Source of the DNA: Parapristionchus giblindavisi
Taxonomy: Eukaryota > Nematoda > Chromadorea > Rhabditida > Diplogasteridae
NCBI GenBank assembly: GCA_943737045.1
Contig: CALSFV010000222.1
Span: 434,001-498,000 of the forward strand
DNA length: 64,000 nucleotides
Direction: 5' to 3'
Position 1 is the first letter of the stretch. The number at the start of each line of letters is the position of its first letter. Shown here one piece after another: positions 1 through 10,329 of this stretch. The translations under genes were made by a program, and so were the position numbers. Under the pieces are notes generated by a model. The model had not been told where the DNA came from, made no database searches, and saw only the letters and a program-made list of their open reading frames with translations.

Positions 1-660
1 AACATTGGGAGCAATAAGTGAACTCTTTTATCATTCATAAATCATTAATCAGCTCTCAATTTATAAAGTAAAGAAATGGTGGTGGGAATTGAAGAGAATA
101 CTTTGATGGAATGTGGAACAATACAAGTTAACGTATATAAAATATGACAACAGAAATTCTCTATTGAATAAGAAACGAGAAGTTTTCGGACGACTCAACC
201 ATTACAACTCTACAAGATCACTTGACTCAAGAATTGATGAGATATAGGAGCTGTGGATCATAGCTGAGCTCGCCAATCATTCTTGTGGAGCTCGTGCAAC
301 TTATTGATGTCGTTCCTACAGTTTCGTATATATATCATTATCTATTTGTTTGTTAGAGTGCTTTTTTCAGAACTTGAAGTATACTTACACATTCACTTTA
401 AGGAGACTTCTAAGTCGACTTAAAGTGAATCATGTTAGTGACGCATTTTAAGTACACTTTAAGTTTTGAAAACCGCAGAGTGTGGATCTCCTTCAGAAAT
501 AGATTTTTTTTTAAATTTTAATTCGCACTTTATTATATTGCAGACAATGCCCGGAATGCCGTCGAGTGTTTTGAGCCAGACGTCAATGGAACTAGGATTG
601 AGCTTGCTTTCACCCTGTTCACGCCCAATCTGCAATTACGCCAGTTAGAATTGTAAAAAT
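1..660. other. AT-rich intergenic DNA with an R2-like fragment
   Basis: No coding exon recognised. Bases about 365-480 resemble the interior of the R2 repeat (alternating AAGTCTACTT and ACTTTAAGT blocks) without its CTCTGGTATTTC ends, so this is probably an old, eroded copy. The 60-codon open frame at 466-648 lacks homology or splice support. Confidence 0.5.
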
Positions 661-661
661 A

Positions 662-1300
662 ATAGTGGAGCTTACAAGGAACCTCTTTTACATTAATCTG
701 GCGATGAGAGATGAGTTATAGCTCATTTGAAAGCCCTTCTTCTGTAGATTAAGACTATGTACTTTGAAAATGCAACCGAGGTCTGTGCACGGACATAAAA
801 TTGGAGGAGTGTCTAAAACGCAATGATGCGCGCAATGATGTACTAGTTCTCCGCGTTATCTCTGCGCGCTAGTGGTTGTACAGCTAGTTAACGATCCTCG
901 TTCTCCGTTTCAGAGTGAATTTACAATTGTGAGTTGTTAGAGAAGACGATGATGTACTTGAACCGGCTGTGGAGAACCATCTTCAAACTTGAAAAAAACT
1001 TTTTCAGTAGTTTCCAATTAATGTTTAGCATCTTTCGCGAGTCTAACCCAACAGAAGTTCGTTAGACATACCGTAATTACTCATCTTTACCTTTGTGAGC
1101 AGAGATAACGCGGAGAACTAGTGCATCATTGCGCGCATCATTGCGTTTTAGACATTCCTCCAATTTTAAGTCCGTGCACAGACCTTGGTTGCATTTTTAA
1201 AGTACATAGTCTTAATCTACAGAAGAAGGGCTTTCAAATGAGCTATAACTCATCTCTTATCGCCGGATTAATGTAAAAGAGGTTCCTTGTGAGCCGATAA
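662..1300. repeat. Long-armed inverted repeat (MITE-like)
   Basis: About 190 bases from 674 onward (beginning ACAAGGAACCTCTTTTACAT) return as a near-perfect reverse complement at about 1098-1291. The roughly 230-base loop between the arms shows no gene. No clear target duplication was identified. Confidence 0.8.
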
Positions 1301-1443
1301 TTATTATTCTTACGTTCTCTTCATCATGAATCCGCTTGCCAATCAACTCGAGTAGTCGGATAGCACAATCGATCGATTCCTAAATCAGAACATATATATT
1401 TATATTTTATATTTAACATCTACTCGAATTGTCAATTGAATTA

Positions 1444-1670
1444 TGTGGTGTTAATTTCTTGTAAATGAAATTAGAAATTGTAAAAAAGGTGTTAATTTTG
1501 TCCACTTATATATAGCAATGTAAAAAGCAAATATATCGGTTCTCTGACTAGTTAGAGACTTGAAACTTGGTTTTTGGGTTAGAAATCACGAAAAAAGCTA
1601 TTTACGAGTGGCCAAAATTAACACCCTTTTTACAATTTCCAGTTCCATTTACAAGAAATTAACACCACAT
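1444..1670. repeat. Short palindromic MITE
   Basis: Terminal inverted repeats of about 62 bases start GTGGTGTTAATTTCTTG on the left and end CAAGAAATTAACACCAC on the right. ATTAT occurs at both flanks and may be the target duplication. Confidence 0.75.
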
Positions 1671-1672
1671 TA

Positions 1673-1793
1673 TAGACATACCCCGAACTAATTTGAAATT
1701 CTCTGGCTACGCTCCCCGCTTTCTTTGTCTGCGAGAGCGTATTGCCAATGCTGTCAGTGAGAGCAAAATTGGCTTGGGATTTGCCTTTAAAGA
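1673..1793. repeat. TTAA-A family MITE (eroded copy)
   Basis: Matches the window's commonest palindrome: GAGCTAATTTGAAACTCT-like arm, CTTTCTTTGTCTGCGAGAG core, then the reverse arm ending GCCTTTAA. The left TTAA end is lost. It lies just beyond the stop codon of the MIF4G gene. Confidence 0.75.
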
Positions 1794-1826
1794 AGGAGAC
1801 CCGCGAGATTTTCGTGACATAACGAG

Positions 1827-4305
1827 TCAGGCAGAACTCATATATGATCCGGGATAAATATCAACAGAACTGGCTTCGCCTATTTCGTCGATAGGTCCTT
1901 GAGAAACGTCGAGCAAATTGGACATGCATAAGCGCACGATATGAGCAGGCAGTACGTCCCTGATGTAGAGGTGCCCGATGAAGCTAAAACATTTATATGT
2001 ATTATATTTGAAATTGGCAAGTGGTTCTCCGTCGCAGGACGAGAAAATGGAGCAACCCGACAAGATGGTGCGACCTCTTCAGGAAGACAATTGGTGCTGG
2101 AATACCATATACACCAAAGCCCTCGACCTAACTTGATTTATGTTTAAAATTAATGAAAGTAAAGAAATTGGCTTCGCTAAATAATCTCTAAGCTCACATT
2201 ATATTTGAAAAAATTCTTCGTCTGAACTGTACTTCTTCTTCCAGTAGTTCACCCTCCTCTTCCTGCTTCTTTACATCAGTTTTAGCTTCAATTTCTGCCT
2301 TATTCGTCTTCACAAATTCATCCGTCTTCATAGCACTGGCCGTATTTTCTGCTCGTCGAAGGATCGATTCGCGGAAACGAGGCACGGTTGCGCCCTCGTT
2401 CACTTCTTTCTCTACTAGAGCAGAGCAAAGGGCAGAGTAGTATACTCCACGGCTCCTCGATTTTCCAGCCTTCTCGAATATGATCGCGATGACCTGAGTA
2501 GTAATCTTATACTTTTTATTTATTTATTTATTTATCATACATCGAGAAGATGTAAAAATAAATATAACGTATAAGATTTATACATATTTATAGTGCATCT
2601 TGTAATTCTCTACCCTGTTCAAACGATCTAATCACAGAAGACAGAGAAAAGGTGTGCTCCACTGAACACAAGACCTGTGAAATGTTATGTTAAAATGACA
2701 TGAAAAGTGTTAGATATAATACTTGTCTTTGGTCTTGCGTATTGTGAAGTACACTCTTTCGCTGAGTGAAGTACGTTACCTTATCGATGACAGGGGATTC
2801 GTGCACTTTCCACTTGAAGAAAAGCTTCTTGACCCGATTTATCGTACTATGCGTTGCATTCCTGCATAAGAGCTCACGAACGTTCTTCAGAAGCAGCTGT
2901 AAATAAGGAATAATGATCATATAGGGTGATGTAAACAATAAATTTTGGCAAACTTGTGCTTTTTGCAGGTGTGTGACAACGGCAAACGATTGACAACTTT
3001 ATCGGAGAACTTTGTTGTCAGACTTCAAAAAGTAAAATGATTGTAGTCAAAAGTATGAAATAAATAAATGTGGCAACAGATAGTGACTACAGTACAGCCC
3101 GGTCGTGTTTTGTACACATTCTGCGCTGCGCTCCGCAGCGGGGCGCATTTGGACGCATCACTTATTTCCTTTGCGTATGAATATTTTTGAATTCTCAAAG
3201 TCTTAATCATGAGTTTTCGTGGTGAAAAGTTCTTTTAATGACTCAAGAAACTGAAACAAAATTTTTATTAATGAGAAAAAACAATTAAAAGGCAAATCAC
3301 ACTGGTCCGAAAATGATGGGTACTGTAAATTTTAAATTAGGTCTTACGGCGATCGTGCGATCGATACGCAATATTACAGTATACCTTTCCAGTAAATTAA
3401 TAGTGATCAATTTCGGACCAGTGTGATTTGCCTTTTAATTGTTTTTTCTCATTAATAAAAATTTTGTTTCAGTTTCTTTAGTCATTAAAAGAACTTTTTA
3501 TCACGGAAACTCATGATTAAGACTTTGAGAATTCAAAAATATTCATACGCAAAGGAAATAAGTGATGCGTCCAAATGCGCCCCGCAGCGGAGCGCAGCGC
3601 AGAATGTGTACAAAACACGACCGGGCTGTACTGTATTTTGTAGACAGACAAGAAAACTGAGGATGATACATGTCAGAACACGTTAGTTCAGCCTCTGTAA
3701 TAGCGAGGCAACAATGAATGGCTAATCACGTTTTCCAACTTATAAAGAGGGCGAGGCGGATGCCAGGCGGGTTTGGTGGGCTGCATTAGAGAGGGTGTGC
3801 GTGCGAGATGGCATCAAATGATTCTCTCTGTCACACTCTACGCCGCGTCACCAAACCCGTCTGAGGTGCGCCGCTTTGACTAATGAACTATCGTCTCATT
3901 ATTAGTAGGATGTGAAAATGCACCAAAAAATGGAATGACTAGAGAAATGTGCTTCTTTCTATTCAGACAACAAAAAATATTCGTTTTGATGTCAATGAGA
4001 AGGCAAGAATCGATTGACATCAAAAAGAAGATTTTTTGTTGTCTGACTAGAAAGAAGCACATTTCTCTGGTCATGACTTGTATCATCCTCATTTTTCTTG
4101 TCTGTCAACAGTTCATTCATTAATTGCAACCACTAATATTTATTAGACACATTGACAACAATCTGTATTAAATTTGATGTCTGACTGCAATTGGGTGCGA
4201 TAAAGTTGTCAATCCTTGTCACGCACCTGCAAAAAGCACAAGTATGCCACAATTTATTGTTTACATCACCCTATATGTAGATGAAATACTTACAAACGCT
4301 GGCAT
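1827..4305 (-). CDS. Stand-alone MIF4G-domain protein (eIF4G middle-domain-like)
   Basis: Four exons on the minus strand: 4294-4305, 2780-2896, 2198-2493 and 1827-1983, with phases that join cleanly to give 193 residues. The match to the eIF4G middle domain rests on blocks in the right order: a helix with LLKNVRELL, then VIAIIFEKA (family: VIDLIFEKA), a YYSALCSALVEKEV helix (family: YANMCRCL), FRESILRRA (family: FRKLLLNRC), and RRRIFSNIFIGHLYIRDVL (family: RSIGNIRFIGELYKLKML) across the last splice. MIF4G domains are HEAT-like scaffolds that bind eIF4A and RNA in translation initiation or decay. The protein is about one domain long, with none of eIF4G's eIF4E- or PABP-binding arms or MA3 domain. 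A lysine/glutamate-rich insertion sits near residues 97-128. The 12-base first exon (MPAF) is the weakest part. Intron 1 carries a nested transposon cluster. It could be a functional paralog, an inhibitor-like fragment, or a young pseudogene with frames still intact. Confidence 0.7.
3089..3635. repeat. Inner palindromic element, Tc1/mariner-like ends
   Basis: Ends read TACAGTACAGCCCGGTCGTG and its reverse complement CACGACCGGGCTGTACTGTA. The arms are about 220 bases each and nearly identical. TA plus CAGT termini are what Tc1/mariner-derived MITEs usually show; the family assignment is inference. Confidence 0.7.
3935..4074. repeat. Small perfect-stem palindrome inside the outer element
   Basis: ATGACTAGAGAAATGTGCTT is answered by the near reverse complement ending at 4074, with GATGTCAAT and ATTGACATC facing each other at the centre. 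It would fold into one hairpin of about 60 bp. Confidence 0.75.
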
Positions 4306-4409
4306 GTAACCACTTAGCTATACACGCTACTCTCTGAACCTCTCAATTCTTATACAGAACATAAGGTTCCTATCTCCCACGTTCTTCATGTCAATAGCGC
4401 ACTCCAAAT

Positions 4410-4664
4410 TAGAGTTGGCTATTCGGGAGCGATTGCGGGCCCGCAATGGCATTTCAATGGCATGACATCGCAACGACTACTTTATTCCTACCCTTCTCAT
4501 TTTTGTGATCGGTCGTTATTCTCTATTCTCTTCACTTTCCTTCGTTCTCTCGTTTGCTTCCTCAAGTTAAGAGAAGAGAGAAAAACGACCGATCACAAAA
4601 ATAGGCCTGGTAGGAATAAAGAAATCGTTGCGGGCCCGCAATCGCTCCCGAATAGCCAACCCTA
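4410..4664. mobile_element. Non-autonomous hAT-like MITE with 8-bp target duplication
   Basis: Ends TAGAGTTGGCTATTCGGGAG and CTCCCGAATAGCCAACCCTA are inverted repeats containing GCGGGCCCGCAA. The flanks at 4402-4409 and 4665-4672 both read CTCCAAAT. Eight-base duplications with a TAGNG-type terminus are typical of the hAT superfamily. The target is itself repeat-like: the preceding CACGTTCTTCATGTCAATAG also occurs inside the larger hAT-like elements at 17.7 and 28.1 kb. Confidence 0.85.
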
Positions 4665-4672
4665 CTCCAAAT

Positions 4673-5064
4673 CTCCTGCCGCCGTACCAAATCATTTTTT
4701 GGACTTTTCTGAAGGGCCTTTTTTGTGTATAGGTACTTTTTTTAAAGAATGATACTTTATTTGCATAAGACAAATCAGCGAGATTGAATCAAACCAATAG
4801 AGTACGGGCGAAAAATCAACAAACTTGCTAATACACTAGGATATGACTATGCAGGGGGAACGATAAACACGATACACACCAACAAAAAGGAGGAGCGAGG
4901 GAGTGGTAATAGAAAATGTAACAAATTGGATCAATAGTGAATGAAATCAATAAATAGACAAACGTGAATGGATAAAATACGTACTAAACAATCTGAATAA
5001 TTCAAAACGAAAAAAAGTGGTGAAGAATGGGGTACGTTGAGTAGCAATATGGGGATGGTCAAAA
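4673..5064. other. Intergenic DNA, no gene seen
   Basis: AT-rich sequence. Its left part (CCGCCGTACCAAATCA) recurs in reverse near 7.83 kb, so it is probably repeat-derived. No splice-supported exon found. Confidence 0.5.
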
Positions 5065-6871
5065 CTATCGTAAAAAGGGTATCTTGATATTTTCATAATC
5101 AATCTTCATCTCTTCATCATAGTAGATTTGTCCATCACGCAGTGCATCTACCGTTGCAGGTGAACTCTCTGAAAATGTAAACAATTATGGGGTTTAATGA
5201 AAATATGAAAGGTTTCAGTGATGGAACTTTCATTAAACAAAGAAATTTCACAGTTAACTTGATGCAAAACATGCAAGTAAAACAAATTATTGAGGATTGT
5301 AAAAATGAGGAACAAATAAACTAACCAACAACATAATCCACATCCATTATCTCCCTCCTTGTAGACCATCCAAGTTGATAAATGATCTGTAATTAAAGTT
5401 GTATTAACCAATAAAAGGGAACTAAATCATAGATAGCTTGATATGTAATTGAAATATGCCGTTAATATATTTTACCTATTTTGTATTAAATAAATTTAAT
5501 AATAATGGTAATATTATATTTATTAACCAACCATTGTTCTCCGTGAATCCTTATTGTATGAAAACGTAGAGAACGAGATATATCCTGAAATGAGTTGAGT
5601 TAGTAGATCAAAGTTGAACATTTTATAGTACCTTTCCTTATTCATTCATATATTATCGATATCCATCTTCTAAATACGATACAAATCTGAAAGAAAATTG
5701 ATTAGAATATTGACATTAAAATTAGATATCAACCTTTATGCAGAACATTAAGACGTAGCATTGCACTGAGCTGAAAGATGCTTAGCAAATGCGTCGCTTA
5801 CGCATTTGCTTAGCGACACGATCGCTTATAGTTAAGCATAACGTATGCTTAGAAGAGAGATGCTTATATTTAAGCATAACGTATGCTTAAATTGAAAGAG
5901 GCGGGCGTTCGCCTCCCGGAATAGACTTTGAGCTATACTAGTCACAGATACATGCTTAGGTGGCTCAGTGGTAAGCGCCTTCACTAGCTATCGGTAGGTC
6001 GGTGGTTCGTTCCCCCATTCTATCGCAATCTTTTGCCGAGTTGTTTCTTTCATGTAAGCAACCCGGTAAGCATTTGCCCATGCTTATATGTAAGCATATC
6101 GCCATCTTATCCGACTGATGTAGCAAATCGTATGCTTACTATTAAGTATCTTTCAGCTGAGTGTGTCCACGAAACCAATCGATCGGTACCTGTACCTGCT
6201 TAGGAGGGAGAGAAAGAGAAATAGAAAGAGATAAAGAGACAGAGAATGAGAGATAGATAGGAGGATCAAAGGTTTGCACGGACGTTCATCGTAGATTCAT
6301 ATTATATAGGATTTAGTTTAATGCATGACGACCATCATCGACGACGATTTATATGTTGTGTTTATTTGTTTTGAATATATTGGAGATTAATTACGAGAAT
6401 ATATTACATTAATAAAAAAAGAAATACGCATAATGCTACCTACAGTAATCCAAGGGGAGTCTCAGGGTGAAGTTCACCACGAATCCGGGTTAATACCGAG
6501 CTTGGGAGGGAGTAACGAGTATCCTGCAACATTTCAGTGATCAAATAGCAAATAGCAATGATTAAACATCAGCAAAAGAACTATGACCAAACTTACATTT
6601 TAAAGGATAAATGTAGTTGTTTCAGCGAGAATAAATATAGATCCTGTTCCTTCTATAGTGAATAGCAACAGTTAATCTGAAAAAGATCAAAGATTATACT
6701 ACAAAGCTAAAGGCGGAGAAAATGAACGCTATAAATATCGTCCAATCGTTCAAAATTCTGTAAGAACCATAGTTAATCGAAAATTAAACACGACATTAAT
6801 TTATTAATAAAAAAACCCACCAAAATATCGATTCATCTCCTTCAATAGTTCTTCATCCAACAATTCGACCA
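5065..6871 (-). CDS. 3' exons of an unidentified minus-strand gene (5' end unresolved)
   Basis: Three exons join in phase with good acceptors and donors: 5532-5584, 5326-5386 and 5065-5168, ending at a TAG. They encode about 71 residues, charged and protein-like (for example GWSTRREIMDVDYVVESS, then DGQIYYDEEMKIDYENIKI), with no membrane segment. A likely upstream exon at 6821-6871 (VELLDEELLKEMNRYF) ends in phase 1 and can join 5532-5584 directly. The sequence at about 6440-6525 also has exon-like ends (acceptor TTGCAG, open DTRYSLPSSVLTRIRGELH) but does not join in phase, so it may be an alternative or dead exon. An inverted-repeat element at 5.76-6.16 kb lies in the large intron. I do not recognise the family. 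No start codon was assigned. Confidence 0.4.
5764..6163. repeat. Palindrome-rich MITE carrying a tRNA-like segment
   Basis: Ends CACTGAGCTGAAAGATGCTTA and TAAGTATCTTTCAGCTGAGTG are inverted. The interior repeats TAAGCATAACGTATGCTTA-type palindromes several times and includes the tRNA-like stretch annotated separately. Confidence 0.7.
5953..6020 (+). other. tRNA-like pol III A/B-box sequence inside a MITE
   Basis: TGGCTCAGTGG fits the A-box/D-arm consensus and GGTTCGTTCCC, about 40 bases later, fits the B-box/T-loop. A complete acceptor stem is not evident, so this is more likely a tRNA relic or tRNA-derived SINE piece than a working tRNA. Confidence 0.4.
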
Positions 6872-7914
6872 CTAATAACGGAGAGAGAAGATAACAATGA
6901 ATAGACCACCTTCAAATGAAATGAAATTAGAATGAAGTGGTATATATACTCTCTCGATGATTTGCATATACAATCCAGCTAATATGAACTCGACTATAAA
7001 CTACATCTTTTTCATGAACTGCAATCACACTGATATTCCATCTTTCTTGAACGTTTGCCAAAGATTAACTCAATGAAATACCAAATATGGATCAATAAGT
7101 GTTACAAAAAACTTATTAGCTGGCACAACTGACCTAATCCATGACTCAGATACAATACAATTAAGAAAAGTATAGTAACGAACCATTTATAAAGTTGCAG
7201 CAGTCTGCATGCTGACGATACACCAAGTGCAAAGTAAAAACAGCTAAAAATATTATATTTAATGCGATATATGAAGGAAAGAGCATGTATCGATCGACAA
7301 ACATGGATTATGACAAATTATTTTTGGGGGCTATGTCAGCTAAATCGAGCAAAACTATCTCCGAATAGCAAGATAACGATGGAACATGTTGCTTATCTTC
7401 GATTCATACAGAAATATTGCCAAAAATATCGCAACAACAAAGAAAAAACGCAAAGAAACAAAGTAAAAATGTCCGAAGCCTTGATAGAGGTGGCAGCCGG
7501 AACATAAGCCGGCGAATGGCAAATTAAACTCCAAACTACGAATGAAAATGGTAGGTCCAAAATTAGAAAGTGTATTTTTTCTATGGCAGTCCAATTTAGA
7601 GTGGAGGTTAGAAAAGGGAGTAGAGTGTATGCAAAATTGAGAGTGCGCAGACACTGGAAAAAAGTTGTACATTCCTACCCGGCTACTTTCTGGGATCGGT
7701 CGTTTTTCTATGTTCTCTCTTCACTTTCCTTTGCTCTCTCGTTTTCTTCCCCACACCCTCTCAGATTTTGGCTGTTTTTGGACCAAAAAAAGTAACGAAT
7801 TATAAGGGAATTTTCGACTGATTTGGTACGGCGGCTGGTTCCCCTTCTTTCAATTACTCTTATATAAATCAAAATTTAACCAATACATTAATTATTTAGA
7901 GCTATACCTCGTTT
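6872..7914. other. Gene-poor stretch with a dispersed-repeat fragment
   Basis: An 81-codon plus frame (7262-7507) and a 105-codon minus frame (7355-7672) overlap on opposite strands. Neither has splice or family support. Bases about 7660-7850 (GGGATCGGTCGTTTTTCTAT, then GGTACGGCGGC) resemble sequence in and beside the hAT-like MITE at 4.4-4.7 kb. Confidence 0.45.
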
Positions 7915-8790
7915 CTATCCATCTTCGACATTTTTTTCAGCCCAGACCCAACATTTCTTGGGCTCACTGCTAGCGAGTGACTTGCATATCCCAAAATCAA
8001 GAAGTTGTTGAGGCGTTAGAGGGCAGTCTGTGACTTGGGTCGCCTGAAATTTAAAAATGTTTTTTTCAAAGAAATTTGTTATGTTTATTTAATTTTTGCT
8101 TTTATCCTCCAAAAATTGTGCTTTGAGCTCGACTTCATCTTCAGGACTGGGATTTGATTTTGATTTTTTGTTTTGTTTTTAATTTAAACTTTTATCTCAA
8201 TAATTAAAAAAAGTGAATTGTTGAAACTGTTCTTATCACTGCAATGATAAAAATAATGTGTTAGAATTGCTAATAATACATTTATTATAAATAGAGTAAA
8301 GCATTTTTCAAAAGCCTTTTATTAAATTTTTTATCAAAATTCTTTCTAAATGATTTTCAAAAAATTACAGGCCTGTTGATCATGACGGTTTTTTTCTTCA
8401 GTTTACACATTATATCATTAGAATAAGACAATTATCGTACAGAAAATCGATTACATGCCAACCTGTTCCATATCGCGAACGGCATACATGAAATCTCGAT
8501 CGTACACACAGTTGTCTACCTAAAATTATATTATTATTAATATTAATAACAATAATAATGATGATAATTTAATTAATTAAACTTATTGGTCAACCAAATC
8601 ATGAAAATTAACACATAAATCGATAATCACGTACAAATCAAATCATTATCATGCACAACAAATCCAAATAAACATCAAAATCGGTAGGGTCATTAAAAGA
8701 ATTATGAATATGGAAGTTTTAATTAAGGGAACGTTTTGAGCAGCAATAACGATAAATGAAACTTACTACTTGCATCGTCTTCATTTCCAT
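7915..8790 (-). CDS. Small unidentified gene, 68 residues, three exons
   Basis: Exons 8770-8790, 8463-8519 and 7915-8043 all join at phase 0 with AG/GT borders. The start ATG follows about 75 bases of pyrimidine-rich sequence that contains no AG acceptor, so a first exon is favoured. The product begins MEMKTMQVDNCVYDRDF and ends EPKKCWVWAEKNVEDG. It has four cysteines (C11, C33, C42 and C56), no signal peptide and no membrane span. The even number of cysteines might suggest disulphides, but without a leader this is only a guess. I do not recognise the family. It could also be the first part of a longer gene reaching the exons at 5-6.9 kb, although the third exon ends in a stop before any usable donor. 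Confidence 0.45.
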
Positions 8791-9474
8791 AAAATTGTAT
8801 AATGGTTGATCGTCGTGGAGCAAGAGGCGAGCGACAAGGGTTATAGAAATGAGGGAAGGCAGTGGAGATATAGTAGATCAAAAGACGTGTCTCTCTATAT
8901 CGATTAGTTTATCATGAGCCGTTGTTATTGACCTATTATGAGTCTAGAGCAATCTTTATTTAATTCTTTCACCAATTTTATACTCATTTAATGTGAGTAT
9001 ATCCAATTTTATTCTCATTTTATACTCATTTAATATACGGACAATACAAATATTTTTTGATTAATTCGTCGAGTGGCATATTCAGCATGGTTAGCGTTCT
9101 AATTGATAGCAAGTTTGTTTATCACTGCCCCCCCCCCCCCCGCCCACTTGTTCACCAATTTAGTGTCACGATATTTTGAAATGTGGAAAATTTAAAAAGC
9201 CAAAAAAATTAAATAACCTGTTCGTGTGAAAATAAGATTAAAACGCAAGCAACGTTAGGCAAATTCATTTAGAAAAAATAAAATTGCTATTCACTGTGGT
9301 AATGTCTTCTGGGTGTTTTCAGTGAACTGAAATAGTTAAATATAATTTGCCCACTACGGTAAATTTAAGAATTAATGACACTAACTCAGTATTTGCTGTC
9401 GCACCTGTCAAGGGTGTATCAAACAAATAAATAAATGATAGCAAAATCATTACAAACAAAGCCATTGCTAAATG
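8791..9474. other. Intergenic DNA with a poly-C run and a retroelement-like tail
   Basis: A run of 14 C at about 9127-9140 is followed by G-CCC. GTATTTGCTGTCGCACCTGT near 9391 is followed by AAATAAATAAATGA. The same pair recurs at 47.85 kb, consistent with the 3' end of a non-LTR retrotransposon family. No coding exon seen. Confidence 0.5.
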
Positions 9475-9706
9475 CACTGACGGCAAACTGTCTCATATTT
9501 GAGTCATAGGTTATCTAAGATCCGACGATTAGACAGACGTTCTCTCATATGTGAGATAACTTAGTTACCTTACTCCAGTCCCCATTACTCTCTCGAGCGA
9601 GAGAGTATTCTCCCACGTGTGTTTTCGAGAGATTTTGGAGTAAGATAACCTTTCTCTATAGCTGAGCAGTTAGGCAACCTATATCTAAGATATTTTGCCG
9701 TGAGTG
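9475..9706. repeat. MITE with CACTGACGGCAAA-type ends
   Basis: The left end CACTGACGGCAAACTGT is mirrored at the right by ATTTTGCCGTGAGTG. The interior has a second pairing (GTTATCTAAGAT against ATCTAAGATAT) and a CTCTCGAGCGAGAGAG palindrome. Confidence 0.6.
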
Positions 9707-10290
9707 TGCGCAGTATTTCTTCTCTTATTTTCCGAGCAGTTGATCCTCAACGATCAATCTAACGATCTTCCTTTTTTGCATTTCGAAATCTTTGCAATCT
9801 GAAAAAAATAAAGCAATATTGTAAAACATGAAATGAAAATTCTTTTCCCATTACAATTGAATTTTGTCAAATGTAATGTGAAATGATTAGCTTGATGCGA
9901 TATCGATTGAATTTTTATGTAAATATTTAATCAATGGATACAAATCACTAATATTATTGAAAATGTTTTGATTGACAGGAAGGGTGCTATTTTTAGGCAT
10001 TTCGACTACTGATTAGCAGCTTACATACTGAGGAAAATACTCAGACATCAGTCACGCCAGCACTACTACACAGTGCCGACCTGTGGCATCTGACAATTTT
10101 TAGGTTTTCCTTTATCAGTTTCTCTATGTTTATGACAGGAATGTAATCAGATAAATAACGGGAAATGTTTTGATGCCATTAATTTTATCAGTCAGCATGG
10201 CTATTTCATAATAACCTTATTTCACCCTATTTCCCCCTATTTCATAATAACCTTATACTGCATAGATCCTGTCAATCAATGAAGAACACA
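9707..10290. other. Intergenic/promoter region upstream of the secreted-protein gene
   Basis: No confident gene. On the minus strand, after a TTTTTTTCAG at about 9802, a short open frame (CKDFEMQKRKIVRLIV...) runs to a TAA but has no partner exon. The block CCTATTTC-ATAATAACCTTAT is duplicated near 10.21 kb. Confidence 0.4.
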
Positions 10291-10297
10291 TATATAA
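10291..10297 (+). promoter_or_regulatory. TATA box
   Basis: TATATAA lies 33 bases before the ATG at 10330, a normal core-promoter spacing for a short leader. Confidence 0.55.
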
Positions 10298-10329
10298 CGT
10301 GAAAACGCTCATACACGGGCAGGACAGCT

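Larger units (their letters stand above)
2918..4277. repeat. Outer inverted-repeat element with nested insertions
   Basis: CATATAGGGTGATGTAAAC at 2918 is mirrored by GTTTACATCACCCTATATG ending at 4277. The arms continue about 90 bases inward, containing GCTTTTTGCAGGTG and its complement. Two further palindromes lie inside. The whole composite sits in intron 1 of the MIF4G gene. Confidence 0.8.

Noticed and set aside
1941..2147. Plus-strand frame MEQPDKMVRPLQEDNW overlapping the MIF4G gene
   Set aside because: It lies antisense to an intron and exon of a gene with family support on the minus strand, and has no splice partner of its own.
7262..7672. Overlapping 81- and 105-codon frames on opposite strands
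   Set aside because: No splice partners, no motif, and similar openness on both strands; chance frames in AT-rich DNA.
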